Shown piece after piece: positions 1-9,108 of a stretch of DNA of 64,000 nt (within the stretch, counting starts at the first letter, position 1; every line of letters begins with the position of its first letter). Source of the DNA: Alphaproteobacteria bacterium (lineage in GTDB: Bacteria > Pseudomonadota > Alphaproteobacteria > JACAEB01); assembly GCA_024236075.1 (NCBI GenBank), contig JACKLE010000003.1, positions 124,001 through 188,000 on the forward strand, read 5' to 3'. Under the pieces are notes generated by a model that saw only the letters and a program-made list of their open reading frames with translations, made no database searches and was not told where the DNA came from. The translations under genes and the position numbers were made by a program.

Positions 1-379
1 TGTGGTAGGTCTGCGCCACGAGATTGATGTTCGCGCCGAAGAGCGCGACGCCCAGCAGGACGAAGGCCTGGCCGAGGGCGGTGCGTCCGCGCGCCGTCAG
101 GTGCATCGCCGCCCCGTAGGCGAGCCACATCGCCCCGAAGAGGACGACGAGGCGCGCGAGCTTGCCGAGGCCCTGCCAGTTCGCCGCGACGAAGGCGAGA
201 GCCGCCACGCCGAGCGAGGCCGCGCCCAGGGTGAAGAAGATCCCCGAAAGCGACGCGCCGAGACGGATCTCGCCCGCGTTCGCGAGGATCGCCTCGCGAT
301 GGCGCGCATCGACGAGCCCCTCGGCGATCCAGCGCTCGAGGTCGCGCTTGAGCTGCGCGAGATAGAGCGGGTTGCGCAT
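1..379 (-). CDS. DUF2157 membrane protein, N-terminal part (runs off left edge)
   Basis: Reading leftward from an ATG at 379, an open frame of 126 codons runs off the window. It begins MRNPLYLAQLKRDLERWIAEG, and this N-terminal soluble helix region followed by hydrophobic segments is typical of the DUF2157 family. The motif AANWQGLGKLARL after the first membrane segment and the stretch GANINLVAQTYH near the visible end are the family's most conserved features. Roughly residues 43-66, 78-92 and 104-120 look membrane-spanning. The function of the family is unknown; it is usually an inner-membrane protein of 300-450 residues, so most of this gene lies outside. The upstream side faces the CBS-domain gene, which is transcribed divergently. 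Confidence 0.8.
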   Translation of the reverse strand, partial: MRNPLYLAQLKRDLERWIAEGLVDARHREAILANAGEIRLGASLSGIFFTLGAASLGVAALAFVAANWQGLGKLARLVVLFGAMWLAYGAAMHLTARGRTALGQAFVLLGVALFGANINLVAQTYH

Positions 380-678
380 GTCGATCCGTTCCCCCGCGGA
401 TGGTCGCGGCCGTCGCCGTCCGCCGCCCCCATGGTAGCGAAGGCCGGCGCCGCGCGCTGTAGCCCGAGCGCGTCATGGCGGCATATTTACCATCGAGCAA
501 TGATGCGTTGCAGAGCGCGCGCTTGCTGCACTGCAAGGTTGCGCGACGCTTCGCCGCAGGGCACAATTTCATTCCGGGCGCGATCGGAATCTCGGGCCAC
601 GACCTTCAGGAGCGGCAATCCTCGATGTCTGGCCCGGGCCCGGCCCTGGCGAAGACCCCGTGGGCGTGGAGCTTGCTC

Positions 679-1110
679 ATGACCGTGAAGATGATTCTGA
701 AGGAGAAGGGCCGGTCCGTCGTGACCGTGCTCGGCGGCCATACGATGGAGGAGGCGACCCGCGTCCTCCAGGAGAAGCGCATCGGCGCGGCGATCGTTGT
801 CGATGCCGCCGGACGGGTGGTGGGCGTGCTCTCGGAGCGCGACATCGTTCGCGCGATCGCCACCGACGGCGTTGCGTCGCTGTCGCGGCCGCTGCGCGAG
901 TTCATGACCCGCGAGGTGCACACCTGCACGCCGGAGGACACGCTCGACTCGGTGATGGGCAAGATGACCGGGCGGCGCATCCGCCACCTTCCGGTGATGG
1001 AGGCCGAACGGCTCGCCGGCATCATCTCCATCGGCGACGTCGTGAAGATGAAGATCGCCGCCAGCGAGCACGAGGCGGAGGCGCTGAAGCAGTACATCGT
1101 CGCCGGCTAG
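679..1110 (+). CDS. Tandem CBS-domain protein
   Basis: A 143-residue protein consisting almost entirely of two CBS domains (about residues 1-62 and 73-137). Such stand-alone CBS pairs bind adenine nucleotides or related ligands and act as small regulatory modules; the specific target is not known. The opening MTVKMILKEKGRSVVTV is a common alphaproteobacterial form, with family signatures RIGAAIVVD, VVGVLSERDIVRAI, and RIRHLPVME followed by GIISIGDVVK. I chose the ATG at 679 because homologues of this type start there and a GGAG lies 8 nt upstream. The same frame stays open back to 475, but that stretch does not resemble protein. A strong hairpin terminator follows about 100 nt downstream. Confidence 0.88.
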   Translation: MTVKMILKEKGRSVVTVLGGHTMEEATRVLQEKRIGAAIVVDAAGRVVGVLSERDIVRAIATDGVASLSRPLREFMTREVHTCTPEDTLDSVMGKMTGRRIRHLPVMEAERLAGIISIGDVVKMKIAASEHEAEALKQYIVAG

Positions 1111-1212
1111 TCCTGCGACGCGCGAGATGTGCCGGTCTCCGTGAGAGGGGCCGGCGCGGCGGCCCCCGGAACCGTGAGGCAGATGCCCGGCGATCCGGAG
1201 GGCCCGTCGACT

Positions 1213-1255
1213 GGTCCTCTTTCTCAGCACACTGAGAAAGAGGACCGACGTTTTT
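1213..1255. terminator. Perfect 15-bp hairpin, probable bidirectional terminator
   Basis: A perfect inverted repeat with arms GGTCCTCTTTCTCAG and CTGAGAAAGAGGACC around a 4-nt loop is followed, 4 nt on, by five T residues. It lies between the convergent CBS-domain gene and recG, as expected of a shared terminator. A run of T on the left strand is lacking, so it is better on the + strand. Confidence 0.75.
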
Positions 1256-1264
1256 CAGGAGCCG

Positions 1265-3358
1265 TCATCCCGCCTCGAGGAAGCGCACGGCGCCGTCCCG
1301 CTCGAAGAGATAGAGCAGGACGCGCAGCGCCTCGCCGCGCTCGGACCTCAGATCGGGGTCGCGCGCGAGGACGAGGCTCGCATCGTCGTGCGCGGCCTCC
1401 AAGAGCTCGCCATGGACCTCGAGATCGGCGAGGCGCAGGTCCGGGAAGCCGCTCTGGCGCACGCCGAGAAGATCGCCCGCGCCGCGCAGGCGCAGATCCT
1501 CCTCGGCGATGCGGAAGCCGTCCTCCGTCTCGCGCAGGATCTTGAGGCGCGCCTCGGCGGGGGCGGAGAGCGGGCCCTGATAGAGCAGGATGCAGCTCGC
1601 GGGCCGCTGGCCGCGACCGACCCGCCCCCTGAGCTGGTGAAGCTGGGCGAGACCGTAGCGCTCGGCGTGCTCGACGATGATGGCGTTGGCGTTCGGCACG
1701 TCGACGCCGACCTCGATGACGGTCGTGGCGACGAGCACCTTGATCTCGCCCGTCTTGAAGGCGGCCATGACGGCGTCCTTCTCGGCCGCCTTCAGCCGCC
1801 CGTGGACGAGCCCCACGGGAAAGTCGAGCAGGGCGGCGAGATAGGCGTGGCGCTCCTCGGCGGCGGCGGCGTCGACGCTCTCGGACTCCTCGACGAGCGG
1901 GCACACCCAGTAGACCTGATCGCCCTGGCCGACCGCGCGGCGCACGGCCGCGACGACCTCCTCGAGGCGCTCGACCGGCACGGCGCGCGTCGCGATGGGC
2001 TTTCTCCCCTTCGGCTTCTCGTCGAGGCGCGAGACGGCCATGCCGCCATAGTGGGTGAGCGTCAGCGTGCGCGGAATGGGGGTCGCGGTCATCAGCAGGA
2101 GGTCGACGCCAGCGCCCTTGCGGCCGAGCGCGAGGCGCTGATGGACGCCGAAGCGGTGCTGCTCGTCGACCACCGCGAGCCCGAGATCGCGGAACGCGAC
2201 CTCCTCCTGGAAGATCGCATGGGTGCCGACGAGGATCGCGATCCGCCCCTCGGCGAGGTCGGCGAGGATCGCCTCGCGCTCGCGCCCCTTCTCCCGGCCG
2301 GTGAGGATCGCGGACCCGATGCCCAGCGCCTCGGCGATCGCGGCGAAGGTCGCGAAATGCTGGCGCGCGAGAATTTCCGTCGGCGCCATCAGCGCGCCCT
2401 GGGCGCCGGCCGCGACGACGCGCAGCATGGCGAGGAAGGCGACGACGGTCTTGCCCGAGCCGACATCGCCCTGCAGCAGGCGGATCATTCGCTGCGGCTC
2501 GGCGAGATCGCGGGCGATCTCGGCGTCGGCGCGGATCTGGGCTTGCGTGAGCTCGAAGGGCAGCGCCGCCCGTGCGCGTGCGACGAGGGCCTCGCCGCCG
2601 GCGAAGGCGCGCCCGCGCCGCCCGCGCATGCGCTCGCGCATCAGGGCGAGCGCGAGCTGGCCGGCGAGAAGCTCGTCATAGGCGAGGCGCATGCGCGCGG
2701 GGTGGCGCGGATCGAGGTCGCTCGCGCCCCGGGGGGCATGGGCCCCGCGCAGCGCGACCGCGAAATCGGGCCAGGCGTGGCGGCGCAGCCAGGCCTCGTC
2801 CTGCCATTCGGGCAGGTGCGGCAGGCTTGCGAGGGCGGCCGCCATGGCGCGCGCGAGGCCCTTGAGCGAGAGGCCCCCGGTCAGGGGATAGACGGGCTCG
2901 ATCTCGGGCAGCCTGCCGGCCTCCTCGAGGCTCAGCACATAGTCCGGATGAGCCATTTGCGGCAGGCCGTTATAGACCTCGATCCGCCCGCTGACGAGAC
3001 GGTCCTCGTCCTTCGGCAGAAGGCGCTCGACCGCCTCGCTGTCCATGTGGAAATAGACGAGGCCGAGCGTGCCGCTCTCGTCCATGAGCACGACGCGGTG
3101 CGGGCTCTGGCGGTTGCGCGGGCGCTCGTGCGAGAGGACGCGGCCGACGACCGTCGCGACGGTTCCGGCCTCGAGCGCCGCGATGGGCGGGCGCGCCGAG
3201 CGGTCGACGAGGCCCGAGGGAAGGTGCCAGAGGAGGTCGACGACCCGGGCGCCCTCGGCGTGCCCGAGGAGCTTCGCATAGAGCTTGGCGAGCCGCGGGC
3301 CGATGCCGGGAAGCGCCGTCGCGGGCCGGAAGAGCGGATTGAGGCGCGCCGGCCGCAT
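1265..3358 (-). CDS. recG: ATP-dependent DNA helicase RecG
   Basis: RecG unwinds branched DNA such as stalled forks and Holliday junctions. The 697 residues match the family length. The N-terminal wedge/OB region occupies about residues 1-250. The superfamily 2 helicase core has Walker A GDVGSGKT at about 297-304, the RecG box DEQH at about 398-401, motif III TATPIPRT, and the motif VI region QLRGRVGRG. The C-terminal part carries the usual LRGAGDLLGVRQSG stretch. The ATG at 3358 begins MRPARLNPLF. It follows the hydrolase gene on the same strand with a 3-nt gap, so the two are probably cotranscribed. Confidence 0.97.
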   Translation of the reverse strand: MRPARLNPLFRPATALPGIGPRLAKLYAKLLGHAEGARVVDLLWHLPSGLVDRSARPPIAALEAGTVATVVGRVLSHERPRNRQSPHRVVLMDESGTLGLVYFHMDSEAVERLLPKDEDRLVSGRIEVYNGLPQMAHPDYVLSLEEAGRLPEIEPVYPLTGGLSLKGLARAMAAALASLPHLPEWQDEAWLRRHAWPDFAVALRGAHAPRGASDLDPRHPARMRLAYDELLAGQLALALMRERMRGRRGRAFAGGEALVARARAALPFELTQAQIRADAEIARDLAEPQRMIRLLQGDVGSGKTVVAFLAMLRVVAAGAQGALMAPTEILARQHFATFAAIAEALGIGSAILTGREKGREREAILADLAEGRIAILVGTHAIFQEEVAFRDLGLAVVDEQHRFGVHQRLALGRKGAGVDLLLMTATPIPRTLTLTHYGGMAVSRLDEKPKGRKPIATRAVPVERLEEVVAAVRRAVGQGDQVYWVCPLVEESESVDAAAAEERHAYLAALLDFPVGLVHGRLKAAEKDAVMAAFKTGEIKVLVATTVIEVGVDVPNANAIIVEHAERYGLAQLHQLRGRVGRGQRPASCILLYQGPLSAPAEARLKILRETEDGFRIAEEDLRLRGAGDLLGVRQSGFPDLRLADLEVHGELLEAAHDDASLVLARDPDLRSERGEALRVLLYLFERDGAVRFLEAG

Positions 3359-3361
3359 GGC

Positions 3362-4270
3362 TCACGAGGCGAGCGCGATCGCCGCCACCATGCGGTCGAT
3401 GTGATTGCGCAGGAGCGAGAAGTGTCCCTCGCCGGGAGGGAAGCGCGCGTCGGCGTGCCGGATGTGCGCGGCGTAGTAGTGGCCGATGGTGACCGGCACC
3501 ACGCGGTCGTCCGTACCGTGCCAGATGAGCGTCGGCACCTTGATGTCGCGCAGGGAGAAATCCCAGGGCGTCGCGTAGACCGCGCCGTCGCCCAAAACGC
3601 CGTCTACGGAGTAGCGGAAGCCCTCGCGCCAGTTCGCGACGACCAGGCGGGCGAATTCGGGGCTCAAGGCCTCGCGCTCGAGGCTGCCCTTCGGGCTCAT
3701 GATGCCGAGGCGCGAGGAGATCTCCTCCGGCGGGCTCGTGAGCACGATGTGGCGCCAGACGTTGAGGAGCGTGCGCGAGGGCCCCTGCCAGCGCTCGCCC
3801 GCGAAGCGCAGGAGGCGGATATGGGCGCTGTCCATGCCGGGCGCGATCGGAGGGCCGAGGCCGCATATGAGGCCGAGGGCGGCGATGCGCGGGCCGAGCT
3901 TGGCGGCCGTCGCGGCGGCATAGGGCGCGCCGCCCGACACGCCGATGACGGAGAAGCGCGCGAGGCCGAGCGCGTCCGCGAGCGCGGCGACGTCCTGCGC
4001 AAAGCTTTCGAGGGTGCGGCTGCCATGGGCGTCCGAGCGCCCGTAGCCCGGTCGGTCGACCGAGATGAGCTTCAAACCCCGCACGTTGAGGATGGCCGGC
4101 TCAAGGCGCGAGCCCGGGAAGCCGTGGCAATAGAGGCACGGCTTGCCTTGAGGATCGCCCAGTTCTAGATAGGCGAGCCTGCGCCCGTCGGGGAGCACGT
4201 GAAGGCGGGTCAGCCTGTCGAGCGTGCCGCCCGGCCGGAAGGCGTCCTCGGTTTCCACGAGCGCCGTCAC
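3362..4270 (-). CDS. Alpha/beta hydrolase
   Basis: A 302-residue alpha/beta-hydrolase fold protein of unknown substrate. The oxyanion region is CHGFPGSR, the nucleophile elbow is GVSGGAP (Ser near 112), the acid is probably in GTDDRVV and the catalytic His in GEGHFSLL near the C-terminus. There is no signal peptide, so it should be cytoplasmic. The start is a GTG at 4270; no ATG gives a complete fold, and a GGAAGG lies just upstream. It is the first gene of a leftward pair with recG and is divergent from sdhE, which starts 71 nt away. It is not a usual partner of recG, so the pairing probably reflects position, not shared function. Confidence 0.85.
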   Translation of the reverse strand: MTALVETEDAFRPGGTLDRLTRLHVLPDGRRLAYLELGDPQGKPCLYCHGFPGSRLEPAILNVRGLKLISVDRPGYGRSDAHGSRTLESFAQDVAALADALGLARFSVIGVSGGAPYAAATAAKLGPRIAALGLICGLGPPIAPGMDSAHIRLLRFAGERWQGPSRTLLNVWRHIVLTSPPEEISSRLGIMSPKGSLEREALSPEFARLVVANWREGFRYSVDGVLGDGAVYATPWDFSLRDIKVPTLIWHGTDDRVVPVTIGHYYAAHIRHADARFPPGEGHFSLLRNHIDRMVAAIALAS

Positions 4271-4341
4271 GGGAGAAAGCCTTCCCGGAGGCGGAGGCGC
4301 GGCCGGCAGTCGCGGCGGTTAGTCAGGGCAAGGACGAGGTC

Positions 4342-4647
4342 ATGAGCGGGCGCTTCGCGGACGAGGAGGACGCTCCCGGCGGCGAGGCCGCGCGGCGGCG
4401 CCGTGCGCGCTACAGGGCTTGGCACCGCGGCATCAAGGAGATGGACCTCGTTCTCGGCCCCTTCGCCGACCGCCATGTGGACACCTTCTCGCGCCAAGGG
4501 CTCGCCGAGTTCGAGCGGCTTCTCGATTGCGCCGACCAAGATATCTACGATTGGCTGACGGGCCGCAAGGCGGCGCCCGAGGGCCAGGCGGACGAGCTTC
4601 TCGATGCGGTGCGCCGCTCGGCCTTCGGGGACGCCGGGGCACCATGA
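4342..4647 (+). CDS. sdhE: FAD assembly factor SdhE (DUF339)
   Basis: SdhE (Sdh5/YgfY family) promotes covalent attachment of FAD to the flavoprotein subunit of succinate dehydrogenase. The protein has 101 residues and contains the family signature RGIKEMDLVLGPFADRH, equivalent to the RGxxEMD motif needed for flavinylation, followed by the acidic FERLLDCADQDIYDWL helix. The stop overlaps the mfd start (ATGA), so translation is coupled. The recG/sdhE/mfd neighbourhood is standard in alphaproteobacteria. Confidence 0.95.
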   Translation: MSGRFADEEDAPGGEAARRRRARYRAWHRGIKEMDLVLGPFADRHVDTFSRQGLAEFERLLDCADQDIYDWLTGRKAAPEGQADELLDAVRRSAFGDAGAP

Positions 4648-7600
4648 GCACGGATTGGCAGGCGCTCGGCAGGGCCCTCGCGCCGGGCCGCACCGTGCTT
4701 TCGGGCGTGCCCGAAGGGTATGACGCCTTCGCGCTGGCCGAGCTGGTCGCGGCGCGGGGCGGGCTCTTCGTCCATGTCGCGCGCGAGGACGTGCGCGCGC
4801 AGGGAATGCTCGAGGCGCTGCGCTTCTTCGCGCCGGGCCTGGAGACGCTCTATTTTCCCGCCTGGGACTGCCTGCCATACGACCGCGTCTCGCCGAAGGC
4901 CGAGCTCGTCGCGGCGCGCATGGCGGCCCTGGGCCGTCTTGCCCGGCGCGCGCCGGACGCGCCGCCCATGCTCCTCGTCACCACAGTCAACGCGCTGCTT
5001 CAGCGCGTGCCCCCGCGCGAAAAGGTCGCCGGCTCGCATTTCGAGGCGCATGTCGGCAATTCCGTGAAGCTCGACGAGCTCACGCGCTATCTCGCCGGCA
5101 ACGGCTATGCGCGCGCGGGAACGGTGATGGAGCCCGGCGACTTCGCCGTGCGGGGAGGGGTCGTCGACCTCTTTCCTCCGGGCACGGACGCGCCGCTGCG
5201 GCTCGACTTCTTCGGCGACACGCTGGAATCGGTCCGCAGCTTCGACCCCGAGACGCAGCGCTCGACCGCGACGCTCGACGCCGTGCGCCTCGGCGCGGTG
5301 AGCGAGATCTTCTTCGACGAGGCCGCCGTTCACCGCTTCCGCCGCGGCTATCTCGCCGCCTTCGGCGCGGTGACCGACGAGGACCCGCTCTACGAGGCGG
5401 TGAGCGCGGGGCGCCGCCATCCCGGGATGGAGCATTGGCTGCCGCTCTTCCACGAGCGTCTCGACACGCTCTTCGACTATGTGGGCGAGGCGGCCTTCAG
5501 CCTCGACGCCCATGCCGAGGCGGCGCGCGAGGACCGCCTCGCGACGATCGCGGACTATCACGAGGCGCGCGTCGAGAACGACGGCGCGCAGGGCCGCGCC
5601 GGCGCCTTCGCCGCGCCGCGCTACAAGCCCCTCGCGCCCGATACGCTCTATCTCTCCGCCGCCGAGCTCGACGGCGCGCTCGCCGAGCGCATCGTGCTCG
5701 CGCTCGAGCCCTTCGACACGCCGCAGGCGCCGAACGTCGTCGCGGCGGGCGCGCGGCGCGGCCGCAATTTCGCGCCGGAGCGCGCGCAGGCCGGCGTCAA
5801 CCTGTTCGAGGCCCTGGCGAAACATCTCGATGCGGAGCGCAAGGCCGGCCGGCGGACTCTCATCGCCTCCTGGAGCCTCGGCGCGCGCGATCGTCTCGCC
5901 ACGGTCCTCGCCGACCATGGCGTGAAGGAGGTCGGCCTCGTCGAGGACGGGCCGGCCTTCCTCGCGCTTGCCCCGGGCAGCCTCGCGCTCGCCGTGCTGC
6001 CGCTCGAGACGGGCTTCGAGGGGCCCGACCGCGGCGGCTTCGCCGTGCTCTCCGAGCAGGACATTCTGGGCGACCGCCTGGTGCGCCCGCGCCGGGCGCG
6101 CCGGCGCGCCGACAATTTCCTCACCGAGGCCGCGAGCCTCTCGCCCGGCGACCTCGTGGTCCATGTCGATCACGGCATCGGGCGCTATGAGGGCCTCAAG
6201 ACGCTGGAGGTGCAGGGCGCCGCCCATGACTGCCTGCTCCTCGTCTATCAGGGCGGGGACAAGCTCTACATTCCGGTGGAGAACATCGAGCTCCTGTCGC
6301 GCTTCGGGGCAGACGACGGGCTCGTGCAGCTCGACAGGCTCGGCGGCTCGGGCTGGCAGTCGCGCAAGGCCAAGCTCAAGCAGCGCCTCAAGGACATGGC
6401 CGAGGCGCTCATCAAGATCGCGGCCGAGCGCGCGATGCGCAACGCGCCCGCCTTCGACTCGGGCGACGGCCTCTACGACGAGTTCGCCGCGCGCTTCCCC
6501 TACGACGAGACCGAGGACCAGGAGAAGGCCATCGGCGATGTCGTCGACGATCTCTCGGCCGGGCGGCCCATGGACCGGCTGGTGTGCGGCGATGTGGGCT
6601 TCGGCAAGACGGAGGTCGCGCTGCGCGCCGCGTTCCTGGCGGCCATGAGCGGACAGCAGGTCGCGGTCGTCGTGCCGACGACGCTGCTCGCGCGCCAGCA
6701 CTTCCTGACCTTCGCCGAGCGCTTCCAGGGTCTGCCGGTCGAGATCCGCATGCTCTCGCGGCTCGTCGGATCGAAGGAGGCGGCCGAGACGCGGGCCGGG
6801 CTCGAAGATGGCCGCGTCAACATCGTCGTCGGCACGCACGCGCTTCTCGGCAAGGCGATCAGGTTCCGCGATCTCGGGCTCCTCATCGTCGACGAGGAGC
6901 AGCATTTCGGCGTCGCGCACAAGGAGCGCCTGAAGCAGCTTCGCGCCAACGTCCATGTCCTGACGCTCACCGCGACGCCGATCCCGCGCACGCTCCAGCT
7001 CGCCATGACGGGCATACGCGACCTCTCGATCATCGCGACGCCTCCCGTCGACCGCCTCGCGATCCGCACCTTCGTCTCGCCCTTCGATCCCGTCGTCGTG
7101 CGCGAGGCGCTCCTGCGGGAGCATTATCGCGGCGGGCAGTCCTTCTATGTCTGCCCACGGATCTCGGACCTCAAGGAGGCCGCCGAGTTCCTCGAGGTGC
7201 AGGTGCCCGAGGTGAAGTTCGTCACTGCGCACGGGCAGATGGCGCCCTCCGAGCTCGAGGACCGGATGACGGCGTTCTACGACGGCAAATACGACGTGCT
7301 CGTCTCGACGACCATCATCGAGTCCGGCCTCGACATACCCCGCGCCAACACCATGATCGTGCATCGCGCCGACATGTACGGCCTCGCCCAGCTCTATCAG
7401 CTCCGCGGGCGCATCGGGCGCTCCAAGACGCGCGCCTACTGCTATCTGACCGTGCCGCCGCGACGGCAGATCACGGGCAATGCCGAGAAGCGCCTCGAGG
7501 TGCTCCAGTCGCTCGACACGCTCGGCGCCGGCTTCACCCTCGCGAGCCACGACCTCGACATACGCGGCGCCGGCAACCTTCTCGGCGAGGAGCAGTCGGG

Positions 7601-8159
7601 CCATGTGCGCGAGGTCGGCGTCGAGCTCTATCAGCAGATGCTGGAGGAGGCCGTGGCCTCCTTGCGCTCGGGCGACAAGCCCGTCGATACCGGCGCCTGG
7701 TCGCCGCAGATCAATCTCGGCCTCGCGGTCCTCATCCCCGAGGCCTATGTCGAGGATCTCGACGTGCGCCTCGGTCTCTACCGGCGCCTCGCCGAGCTCG
7801 CCGGCCCGGAGGAGATCGACGCCTTCGCGGCGGAGCTCATCGACCGCTTCGGCCCCCTGCCGCCGGAGGCGGAGGCGCTGCTCGACATAGTGGGCATCAA
7901 GCAGCTCTGCCGCGCCGCCAATGTCGAGAAGGTCGATGCGGGGCCCAAGGGCGCGGTCCTGAGCTTCCGCAACAACGATTTCGCCAATGTGGGCGGGCTC
8001 ATCGCCTATGTCTCGAGCCCGGGAAACGGGCTCAAGCTGCGGCCCGACCAGAAGCTCGTCGCCGCGCGCGACTGGGAGCGGGCCGAGGACCGCGTCACGG
8101 GCACGCGGCGCATCCTCAAGGCGCTCGCCGAGATCGCGGCCAAGGCCAAGGCGGCTTGA
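4644..8159 (+). CDS. mfd: Transcription-repair coupling factor Mfd
   Basis: Mfd removes RNA polymerase stalled at DNA lesions and recruits UvrA. The protein has 1171 residues, the normal size. In order: a UvrB-like N-terminal module, the RNA polymerase interacting (CarD-like) domain starting near SPGDLVVHVDHGIGRYEG at about residue 498, the RecG-like translocase with Walker A GDVGFGKT at 649-656 and DEEQ at about 750, TATPIPRT, the QLRGRIGRS motif VI, and the C-terminal D7 domain. The ATG at 4644 overlaps the sdhE stop; the frame is open further upstream inside sdhE but does not code there. This start gives MSTDWQALGRAL. Confidence 0.97.
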   Translation: MSTDWQALGRALAPGRTVLSGVPEGYDAFALAELVAARGGLFVHVAREDVRAQGMLEALRFFAPGLETLYFPAWDCLPYDRVSPKAELVAARMAALGRLARRAPDAPPMLLVTTVNALLQRVPPREKVAGSHFEAHVGNSVKLDELTRYLAGNGYARAGTVMEPGDFAVRGGVVDLFPPGTDAPLRLDFFGDTLESVRSFDPETQRSTATLDAVRLGAVSEIFFDEAAVHRFRRGYLAAFGAVTDEDPLYEAVSAGRRHPGMEHWLPLFHERLDTLFDYVGEAAFSLDAHAEAAREDRLATIADYHEARVENDGAQGRAGAFAAPRYKPLAPDTLYLSAAELDGALAERIVLALEPFDTPQAPNVVAAGARRGRNFAPERAQAGVNLFEALAKHLDAERKAGRRTLIASWSLGARDRLATVLADHGVKEVGLVEDGPAFLALAPGSLALAVLPLETGFEGPDRGGFAVLSEQDILGDRLVRPRRARRRADNFLTEAASLSPGDLVVHVDHGIGRYEGLKTLEVQGAAHDCLLLVYQGGDKLYIPVENIELLSRFGADDGLVQLDRLGGSGWQSRKAKLKQRLKDMAEALIKIAAERAMRNAPAFDSGDGLYDEFAARFPYDETEDQEKAIGDVVDDLSAGRPMDRLVCGDVGFGKTEVALRAAFLAAMSGQQVAVVVPTTLLARQHFLTFAERFQGLPVEIRMLSRLVGSKEAAETRAGLEDGRVNIVVGTHALLGKAIRFRDLGLLIVDEEQHFGVAHKERLKQLRANVHVLTLTATPIPRTLQLAMTGIRDLSIIATPPVDRLAIRTFVSPFDPVVVREALLREHYRGGQSFYVCPRISDLKEAAEFLEVQVPEVKFVTAHGQMAPSELEDRMTAFYDGKYDVLVSTTIIESGLDIPRANTMIVHRADMYGLAQLYQLRGRIGRSKTRAYCYLTVPPRRQITGNAEKRLEVLQSLDTLGAGFTLASHDLDIRGAGNLLGEEQSGHVREVGVELYQQMLEEAVASLRSGDKPVDTGAWSPQINLGLAVLIPEAYVEDLDVRLGLYRRLAELAGPEEIDAFAAELIDRFGPLPPEAEALLDIVGIKQLCRAANVEKVDAGPKGAVLSFRNNDFANVGGLIAYVSSPGNGLKLRPDQKLVAARDWERAEDRVTGTRRILKALAEIAAKAKAA

Positions 8160-8215
8160 GGCGCGGCGCGAACCATCGGATCATGCGGGTGCCGGCCGAT
8201 CTGGGGGCTTCGACC

Positions 8216-9103
8216 ATGCTGCGCACTGCCATGAGCTACGTCCTTTGGCCGCTTCTCTTCGGCCTTTGCGTCGCGGCCGTGGCCGTCGGCATGGCGCGCG
8301 GGGGCGAGGACGGGGCGAAGATCGCCTTCTGCCTCGCCTATGCCGGGCTCGCCCTCGCCGTGGGCGTGCTGGAGCGCGTGCTGCCCCACGAGCGCAGCTG
8401 GCTCGAGCCCGACGGGCAGACCTTCGCGAACATCGCGCATACGGTCCTCAACAAGGGCGCGGTGGGGCTCCTGATCTTCGGCATTCTCGCGCTCAAGACG
8501 GCCCTTATGGGCGACACGGCCCCCGAGGCGACGCTCTGGCCCGACGACTGGCCGATGTGGGTCCAGGTTCCGCTGGGGCTCGCGATCGCCGAGCTCGGCC
8601 TCTATTGGGCGCACCGGCTCGCCCATGAATGGGCGGTGCTCTGGCCCTATCACGCGGTGCATCACAGCGTGACCCGGCTCTGGTTCGTGAACACCGGGCG
8701 CTTCCACTTCGTGGACACCGCGGTGAGCGTCGTCCTTTCGCAGCCCATCCTCTGGCTCATGGGCGCGCCGGCCGCGATCCTGCTCTGGGTGAGCGCGGTG
8801 ACCGCCTTCATCGGCATCCTCACCCACTGCAATATCGAGATGCGCTTCGGGCCCGTCTCCTGGATCTTCAACACGCCCGGCCTGCACCGCTGGCACCATT
8901 CGACGGCGCTCGAGGAAGGCAACACCAATTACGGCGAAAATCTCATGCTGTGGGACCATGCGTTCCGGACCTTCTACAATCCGGACCGCCGCCCGCCGGC
9001 GAAAATCGGCATCCTGACGCCGATGCCCGAGACCTTCCTCGGACAGCTCGCCTATCCTTTCCGTGAGCGGAGAGTGCCGCCGGCGCCCGCCGAGGCGGGC
9101 TGA
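8216..9103 (+). CDS. Sterol desaturase / fatty acid hydroxylase family membrane protein
   Basis: An integral membrane di-iron enzyme of the sterol desaturase superfamily, 295 residues. The three histidine clusters that hold the metal are complete: HRLAH, HAVHH and HRWHH. Hydrophobic segments precede and separate them (about residues 7-25, 35-50, 75-92 and 115-135). The substrate is unknown; relatives oxidise lipids such as fatty acids, sterols or ether lipids. The ATG at 8216 has a run of G 8 nt upstream; an in-frame ATG at 8183 would add 11 residues and cannot be excluded. It follows mfd by 56 nt and may be read through from it. It converges with the cyclase gene, whose stop lies 5 nt beyond. 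Confidence 0.88.
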   Translation: MLRTAMSYVLWPLLFGLCVAAVAVGMARGGEDGAKIAFCLAYAGLALAVGVLERVLPHERSWLEPDGQTFANIAHTVLNKGAVGLLIFGILALKTALMGDTAPEATLWPDDWPMWVQVPLGLAIAELGLYWAHRLAHEWAVLWPYHAVHHSVTRLWFVNTGRFHFVDTAVSVVLSQPILWLMGAPAAILLWVSAVTAFIGILTHCNIEMRFGPVSWIFNTPGLHRWHHSTALEEGNTNYGENLMLWDHAFRTFYNPDRRPPAKIGILTPMPETFLGQLAYPFRERRVPPAPAEAG

Positions 9104-9108
9104 GCGCA

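Noticed and set aside
97..432. 111-codon frame on the - strand at the left edge
   Set aside because: It overlaps the DUF2157 start in another frame and has Ser/Arg-rich shadow composition; the frame from 379 gives a clear family match.
1388..4168. 926-codon open frame on the + strand opposite recG and the hydrolase
   Set aside because: It is antisense to two well-matched genes; its composition (Arg, Ala, Asp, Glu, Gly rich without folds) is that of a frame shadow in GC-rich DNA.
4545..7604. 1019-codon open frame on the - strand opposite mfd
   Set aside because: Antisense shadow of a highly conserved gene; no recognisable motif.
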